Shown here: one piece after another, positions 59,601 through 64,000 of the stretch
How the letters are laid out: the number at the start of each line of letters is the position of its first letter
Numbering within the stretch: position 1 is the first letter of the stretch
Source of the DNA: Chlamydoabsidia padenii
Taxonomy: Eukaryota; Mucoromycota; Mucoromycetes; Mucorales; Cunninghamellaceae
Assembly (NCBI GenBank): GCA_025330725.1
Contig: JAIWND010000060.1
Coordinates: forward strand, 29,973 to 93,972
DNA: 64,000 nucleotides
Direction: 5' to 3'
Notes under the pieces: generated by a model
What the model was told of the DNA's origin: nothing
Databases searched by the model: none
Seen by the model: the letters and a program-made list of their open reading frames with translations, nothing else
Translations under genes and position numbers: made by a program

Positions 59601-62600
59601 CCTGAAATCATCACACTTACTAATCATCACAAGGAACTTCTCTTCGGTCGAAACAAATTCAAGATTGATAAACCCAATGGTGCTGGTGGCTACTACAAGG
59701 TCAAGATTACTCCTGTGATTCTATTTACCGACGACACTTCTGGCAACATATCAAAGCAATTCAACAAGTTTGATAGTTGGTCTATGGTGTGTGCCGCTTT
59801 ACCATTTGAAAAAAGGAATCAACGTGAAAACACTTTTTTCCTTGGTGCTGTGGCTGGGTCAAATGGATTGTCGGCGATGGACGTGGTACCGGAACTTGTG
59901 GACGATTTGAAGGCTCTGGAACAGGGGGTGGTAATGTACTCGGCGGAACATGGTGAAGATGTCCTGGTGGTTGCTCCTGTCCTTTTTATAACAGCGGACA
60001 ACCCTAGACATTCGGAACTTGTCGGATTGCTGGGCCTTACAACAACATTCCCTTGTCGATTCTGTTACTACCGGAAGATTGTTGGCAAGAAACCTGGTGA
60101 TTATGTGGAACTCCTCAACAAGTTGTATCCTCGGCGAACAAGAGACCATTACTGTTTGGCTGCAACGACTTTGGATAGGAAGACTCCGATTTCTGGTGTG
60201 CTGGAAACTCCGTTGATGGCAAAAGACTTTAGTTACAAAAACAAAGGTGCCGATGATCTCTTGCAACTCCAGTCGTTTGATCCATCCAATGATACGCCTG
60301 TGGAAATTCTACACACTGTGCTCCTCGGTGTTGCCAAGTATCTTGTTACCCATATGGTAAAGGTGATCCTCAAGAACCAAGGCACAAAGTTGGAACGATT
60401 AACTGAAAGCTTGGAACGATATGGTGGTGGCCCTGGATTCTCAAGAAGCTTCCGTCGAAACCTTAGGCACTGTGGGTCCTTCTTGGGAAGGGACTTCAAG
60501 CAACTAATTCAAGTGCTCCCTTTGATCATAAAAAAGGAATTCATTAAGGACGACGATACTGATATGCGAATTCTTAATAGGTCTTTTATCAAGCTTGGGA
60601 TCCTGTCATCATTGGTATTCGTAAGGAATGTACCTGGAAACATTGAAGATTACATTGCGCGTGTGGATTTGGCTGTGAAGGAACTAACCATTGAATTAGA
60701 CAACTTCGACATCGTATTTTCCGACGACCACACACCATTCTCTTTGAAACCCAAGGTGCATATGCTACACCATCTTCCTGCCAACATTGCTCGCTTTGGT
60801 CCACCTTTACATTACGAAACAGAGAAAGGCGAACAGTTTAATAAATTCATTCGGGAACACATTGTCAACACCAACCGCCACAATGTGTCTAGGGATATCG
60901 CCAGACTGTTTGGTAAACAAGCGACATTACGGCATGTCCTGGAAGGAGGCTCATGGAATGGAATCAACGGGATCACACGATGCAGTAAAGACGTCATCGA
61001 CTTTATCAGCGAAGAAGGTGACGATTTCTTCAAGATCATGTTTGGTGCTGCTCGCGATTATCAAGACAATAATGAAGTCAATGTGTCAATGGTGGACAAA
61101 AGATGGGGAATCTTTGCAAGAAAGGGTACTAATACGCACTTTATTGGCAAGACCATAATGGACGGCTCGAGCTTTACCATCATCGAATATCGACAAACTG
61201 GAAAGGATGAAGATGGAAATCCTTTGGTAAAAACAGAGGGTACATTTCACTCACATAATGATTTGATTGTTGTAGGGGTCCTCGATGTCGATACTAAGGA
61301 AGAAGAAGATCATCATTATTGTGTTGTAAACCAATACAAGTTTGGATCCTACTGGCTTTTGAACACCATGTTATAGATTATCGATACAGTAGTAGTTTAG
61401 AATATATATACATTTTTATCCTTAATAAAGCACATATTTTTATTATCTTTTTAAACGATATTACTCTTTCATGCAATCTTTTTTTTTTTTCTGGCAAGTC
61501 CATGCGACCGCCTATCCCTCGTACAACACAACTTCCAAAACAAGAATATCATTACATCATTTCAAGCTCTAATTCAACTACCGTTTTTGTTTTGACCTTT
61601 TGGCCAATGGAATGTCTACTTTTTTTTTGAATCGCCGGTTAAACAACGATTGTAGGCTTGCCTCTAGTAAATTCAAACTACAGGAAGTCGTCTGACCAAT
61701 CAGAAGTCCCCATTCGGTCAAACCTAAAAAAAAATCTTTAGGTGTGTTGCTCTTGGGTTGTACATTGATGGTTTTAAACCATTTAAAAGGGGGACATTGA
61801 CTGGTACTCTCGTGCAATTGGTAAATTTCAACATCCATCCTCGGGAAAGGTACCATACCGATAACCTGATCCAATTGTGTGTCATTCCGGGCAACCATAA
61901 ACCGTTCGATCTTTGGTCTTTCCTGGATCCCATCATGGTAGAACTTGAACAACTAGCAACAAATGGTATCATTGTAAATGTGGGTGAAGAAAAAATTGAG
62001 GCAAAGGTGCATTTGCTTGTGGCCACAGGTGATCTTCCTGCAGTTGCGGACATTTCCAATCACCGAGGGCATACATCGTACTATGGCTGCAGAATATGTG
62101 AAGTCAAGGGTGAATACCATGGGGGTATGTACTTCCCTGCAAAATGTGATGATTCGATTATGCGCACAGTAGAATCGTATACCCATGAAGATCCTTTCAT
62201 ACGAAGAGAGTTCTGCTTAAAGGCCATCAGCCCATTCACCAATCTAACCACATTCACTGGTCCTTCATTCTGGGGGCTGGACGAAATGCATCTGTTTGGT
62301 CATGGTCACGGGAAGCTGGTGTACAACATGATGAATGGTGATTTTGACGATCAGCAGTCGATCTTTAAATTGGGCAATGGAGTGACAATGGCGAAGGTTG
62401 GTCAGGCAATGGTGGACTCCAGAAGCAATATCCCATCCTCGTTTTCCGGTAACTGGACTGATATCAAGAAGCATCATAGTTACTTCCGCGCTGTCGACTG
62501 GCTCGACTTTTTGTTATATGTTTTCCCAACATTAGTCATCCCCAACATTATCAACAACGAAGCCAGGGAAGCATGCAAACATCTTGCCACTGGTCTCTTA

Positions 62601-63199
62601 CTCGCATCAAAGTGGAGCATCAAAAAAGATGACCTTACTCTCATTTCCAAATCTTTTGACGCTTGGCATCACTTCCTCCGAAATCAAATCAATAATCAAT
62701 CGTTGTCTCCTCGCATCTTCACAATCACTCAACATTATCTTAAACACGTTTGCTATATGATTACTGAAATGGGACCGTTGCCAGCGGTTTCATGCAGGTC
62801 TATGGAACGTGTTATTGGTATTTACGCGAAAGAAACGAAATCCAGATGTCATCCCGGGAAAAACCTGTCAAACGTAGTAGAAAAAATGGCAATGTCAAAT
62901 CATGTTCAAAGTTTGGAAGACCTGCAAAACACAAGAACCTCTGATGATGGCAGCTGTATCCTACGTGGCAAGTTGAAAAGACTTGATATGTTCAGTGAAG
63001 ACTTGATTGAAAAAGTAAAGATTTGCAAAACAAGAATCACTGGCATTACATCCGACACCTCGCCCAATATATCCACTGCTGTTGGTATGAAGACCCCATA
63101 TGGATTTTTCGGCGCATACACACCAAGTTTGACAAATAATAGAAGACAAGCACACTTGGTAAAAATTATCCCCGGTACAGAGTAAGTATAAAGGCATAA

Positions 63200-63235
<36 letters not shown>

Positions 63236-63542
63236 CATCATTTATTAATTTTTTAAACTTCAATTATTGATTAGGCTCCACCCAGAGCCTGTATATGGTT
63301 CAATTCAAAACATCCTCGTGACAGAAAATCCGATGGGAAAGAATGATGTATATGTTGCAGTCAAAGCACTAAAGGATATTGAAAAGTCACTCGTGTACCC
63401 ACGTTGCAACTTCCTTGATCAATTTCATCCAGATGTGATGGTCTTTCCTGCCCACGAAATCATATGCCCAATTGGAATTCTGAATCACCCTGTAGGGGAT
63501 GGGAAACAGTCAATTATTTACAAAGATTACACACTTCCTTGA
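56287..63542 (+). CDS. CACTA-A Tnp2 transposase, split by CACTA-B
   Basis: Exons 56287-56403, 56475-56928, 56997-57373, then 61749-63181 and 63275-63542, total 2649 nt, giving 882 residues once CACTA-B is removed. The N-terminus has a Cys finger (CFDCSTAYLTSNRRTHKKVC) and a Glu/Asp-rich tract (about residues 80-120). Tnp2 landmarks are YDICKEGCVRFKEGETVC with CQAPRY, YNDIFDGQVYKSL, GRYDV|ALGLYIDGFKPF (bar marks the insertion), NLIQLCVIPGNHKPFDLWSF, GDLPAVADISNHRGH with YYGCRICE, GLDEMHLFGHGHGKLVYNMM, and a DUF4218-like C-terminus. All introns have GT-AG borders. It was intact before the insertion. Confidence 0.85.
57374..61746 (+). mobile_element. CACTA-B: complete CACTA-like element inside Tnp2
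   Basis: Inverted ends CACACCCAAAGATTTTTTTT (57374) and, inverted, CACACCTAAAGATTTTTTTT (61746) are flanked by TT (57372-57373 and 61747-61748). Length is 4373 bp. Excision with one TT rejoins the Tnp2 codons for GRYDV and ALGLY in frame. The CAC start and 2-bp duplication fit the CACTA group. It encodes a single 1028-residue protein. 57443-58289 and 61377-61740 hold no other gene. Confidence 0.9.
58290..61376 (+). CDS. CACTA-B large transposase-like protein with N-terminal C2H2 finger
   Basis: An intronless, intact ORF of 1028 residues. Residues about 38-70 form a C2H2 finger (FCETCQKTFSRHQSLLEHYE...H). Residues about 85-150 are Gly/Ser/Leu-rich repeats (SLAGG/SLAGD units), followed by an acidic stretch. 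The large C-terminal region has FDSWSMVCAALPFEKRNQRE, APVLFITADNPRHSELVGLL with PCRFCYYRK, and DTPVEILHTVLLGVAKYLVT. LKPKVHMLHHLPANIARFGP and TEKGEQFNKFIREHIVNTNR follow, then a chromatin-reader-like tail. The EILH..LLGV and PK.H.L.HLP..I.RFGP blocks recall large fungal KDZ/Plavaka/Tnp2-type transposases. The exact family and catalytic residues could not be fixed. Confidence 0.75.
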   Translation: MENQQQRSSESSTQSTQTIQSIQRVRDIPRVAKLTRKKKSVFCETCQKTFSRHQSLLEHYETKTHQEQVLQRAQNDIVMAEANESHSWGGGSLAGGDSPVGGNGRSLAGDSLAGDSLAGGDVSGGSLAGGDVSGGGDSGNGQPAQDGDDLLSGDEESFDSCSEDEDDMADLNAPFIHRFRHIVERDVDMETINQSAQQDFNNMETGLIDASPFPSLQFMLLLAFICGDDDPVSRRMMQKVMYLIVLMVKIYEKSRETGVDFKLPALDALFKYQERKKNVIPVMEPKEVQVLEPTSRSYHLNLPSMYLELLVRNPLRCESISALPDYTSNEMVSLQQGHKWRTDPLFQQPVLTVSGIDYWVGDIISVGNGNSLKYYLLDSFFSKAGETLARCYEVLFLNVGKCLKCLVNAATCDLAPSSFNQVISKSLLLIDNCHSLAPEIITLTNHHKELLFGRNKFKIDKPNGAGGYYKVKITPVILFTDDTSGNISKQFNKFDSWSMVCAALPFEKRNQRENTFFLGAVAGSNGLSAMDVVPELVDDLKALEQGVVMYSAEHGEDVLVVAPVLFITADNPRHSELVGLLGLTTTFPCRFCYYRKIVGKKPGDYVELLNKLYPRRTRDHYCLAATTLDRKTPISGVLETPLMAKDFSYKNKGADDLLQLQSFDPSNDTPVEILHTVLLGVAKYLVTHMVKVILKNQGTKLERLTESLERYGGGPGFSRSFRRNLRHCGSFLGRDFKQLIQVLPLIIKKEFIKDDDTDMRILNRSFIKLGILSSLVFVRNVPGNIEDYIARVDLAVKELTIELDNFDIVFSDDHTPFSLKPKVHMLHHLPANIARFGPPLHYETEKGEQFNKFIREHIVNTNRHNVSRDIARLFGKQATLRHVLEGGSWNGINGITRCSKDVIDFISEEGDDFFKIMFGAARDYQDNNEVNVSMVDKRWGIFARKGTNTHFIGKTIMDGSSFTIIEYRQTGKDEDGNPLVKTEGTFHSHNDLIVVGVLDVDTKEEEDHHYCVVNQYKFGSYWLLNTML
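63202..63233. repeat. Poly-A tract in the last Tnp2 intron
   Basis: An A run of about 32 nt lies between donor GTAAGT (63182) and acceptor TTAG (63274). Confidence 0.9.
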
Positions 63543-63850
63543 TTCTATAGTTAACAATTATAAAGGGAAAAAATTCATGCATTTTGAAATCCGCATTTTG
63601 AAATCTCGCGTCCAAAGAAAATTTTGCATGTAGGATACATCCATTGATCAATTTGAGTAAAGTGAGATATCACTGGAGAGGAAAGCGAGCAAAGGCAACT
63701 GCAACGAGCGGTAACCTTTTTTTTTTTTTTTTAACATCAGCTTTTTCAAAGAGTACCAAAAATGGAAGACTAACATGTTTGTATCATTTCAAACGCCGTT
63801 TTATTTTTTACACATCCCACTCTCTCGCGCAAACATACTGAATTTGGAGT

Positions 63851-63940
63851 GTATAGTTTTCAACCCCAGCTTTGCGAGTTTTGAACATACCATTTCTGGG
63901 AAGCATAGTTTTCAATCCCAGCCATGCGATTTTAACATAC
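63851..63940. repeat. Subterminal direct repeats of CACTA-A
   Basis: 63851-63890 and 63903-63940 share the pattern G(T/C)ATAGTTTTCAA(C/T)CCCAGC...TGCGA...AACATAC. Such subterminal repeats are usual binding sites for the CACTA DNA-binding protein. A related inverse string (CAAAACTGCTATAC) lies near the left end at about 54713-54726. Confidence 0.75.
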
Positions 63941-64000
63941 GACTTTTGGTAAGTCTGATTGAGAATTCTCGGTTTTTCAAGGGTGGACCGAGTATTTTTT

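Larger units (their letters stand above)
54631..64000 (+). mobile_element. CACTA-A: EnSpm/CACTA-like element, right end just beyond the window
   Basis: The left terminus is CACTGTGAAAAAAATACTC (54631). The window ends in GAGTATTTTTT, whose inverse complement AAAAAATACTC matches the left terminus after its first 8 or so bases, so the right end should lie about 10 bp past 64000. CGGTTTTT/AAAACCG motifs occur near both ends, and right subterminal repeats lie at 63851-63890 and 63903-63940. It carries a minus-strand accessory gene, the Tnp2 transposase, and a second CACTA-like element. Confidence 0.8.

Overview
The window is eukaryotic and looks like an early-diverging filamentous fungus, most likely Mucoromycota (Mucorales-like). 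The reasons are short GT-AG introns (about 50-150 bp) that are dense in housekeeping genes, AT-rich spacers with long A/T homopolymer tracts, a fungal Na/K-ATPase-like pump, a chromodomain Ty3 retrotransposon, and abundant FAR1/MULE, Harbinger, CACTA and Fanzor sequences. The phylum call is inference; the eukaryotic call is direct.

Layout. 1-5.7 kb: the 3' end of a membrane-protein gene, a 287-bp MITE, a decayed Mutator-like element (MULE-1) and a decayed Fanzor (eukaryotic TnpB-like) gene. 5.9-8.2 kb: pantothenate kinase (8 exons, minus) and a small coiled-coil gene. 8.3-10.4 kb: a second Fanzor relic and a third MULE fragment, both minus. 10.6-17 kb: an orphan exon, an AVT/SLC38 amino-acid transporter, a Myb-like protein, ATG8, and a SET-domain protein methyltransferase. 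17-21 kb: gene-poor, with one degenerate coding relic and a LINE fragment. 21.5-34.5 kb: type IIC P-type ATPase, HEM3 (porphobilinogen deaminase), SNAPC3, YTM1, a Tc1-like fragment, a LINE fragment, an FHIT-like hydrolase that contains a 5-nt microexon, and NSE3.

From 34.7 kb to the end the window is almost entirely transposons inside transposons. Harbinger-A (34703-46994, TSD CTT) contains MULE-2 (34727-43155, TSD CACTAATT), which contains an intact Ty3/chromovirus retrotransposon (37422-42811, TSD GACAG, LTRs identical by eye). Harbinger-A's transposase is also split by a solo LTR (45451-46240, TSD ACCCG), itself split by a second solo LTR (45869-46146, TSD GTGAG). Next come Harbinger-B (47217-50203, TSD TAC), a third Harbinger-type (DDE_4) transposase, a solo LTR of the Ty3 family at an apparent breakpoint, and a decayed transposon gene interrupted by another solo LTR. 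Last is a CACTA/EnSpm-like element (CACTA-A, 54631 to beyond 64000), whose Tnp2 transposase is split by a second, complete CACTA-like element (CACTA-B, 57374-61746, TSD TT). Removing CACTA-B restores an uninterrupted 882-codon Tnp2 reading frame.

The host genes do not form one pathway: they cover CoA synthesis, heme synthesis, autophagy, ribosome assembly, snRNA transcription, Smc5/6 DNA repair, and ion and amino-acid transport. All exon models were read by eye from splice signals and protein-family conservation, and each spliced length given is a multiple of three.
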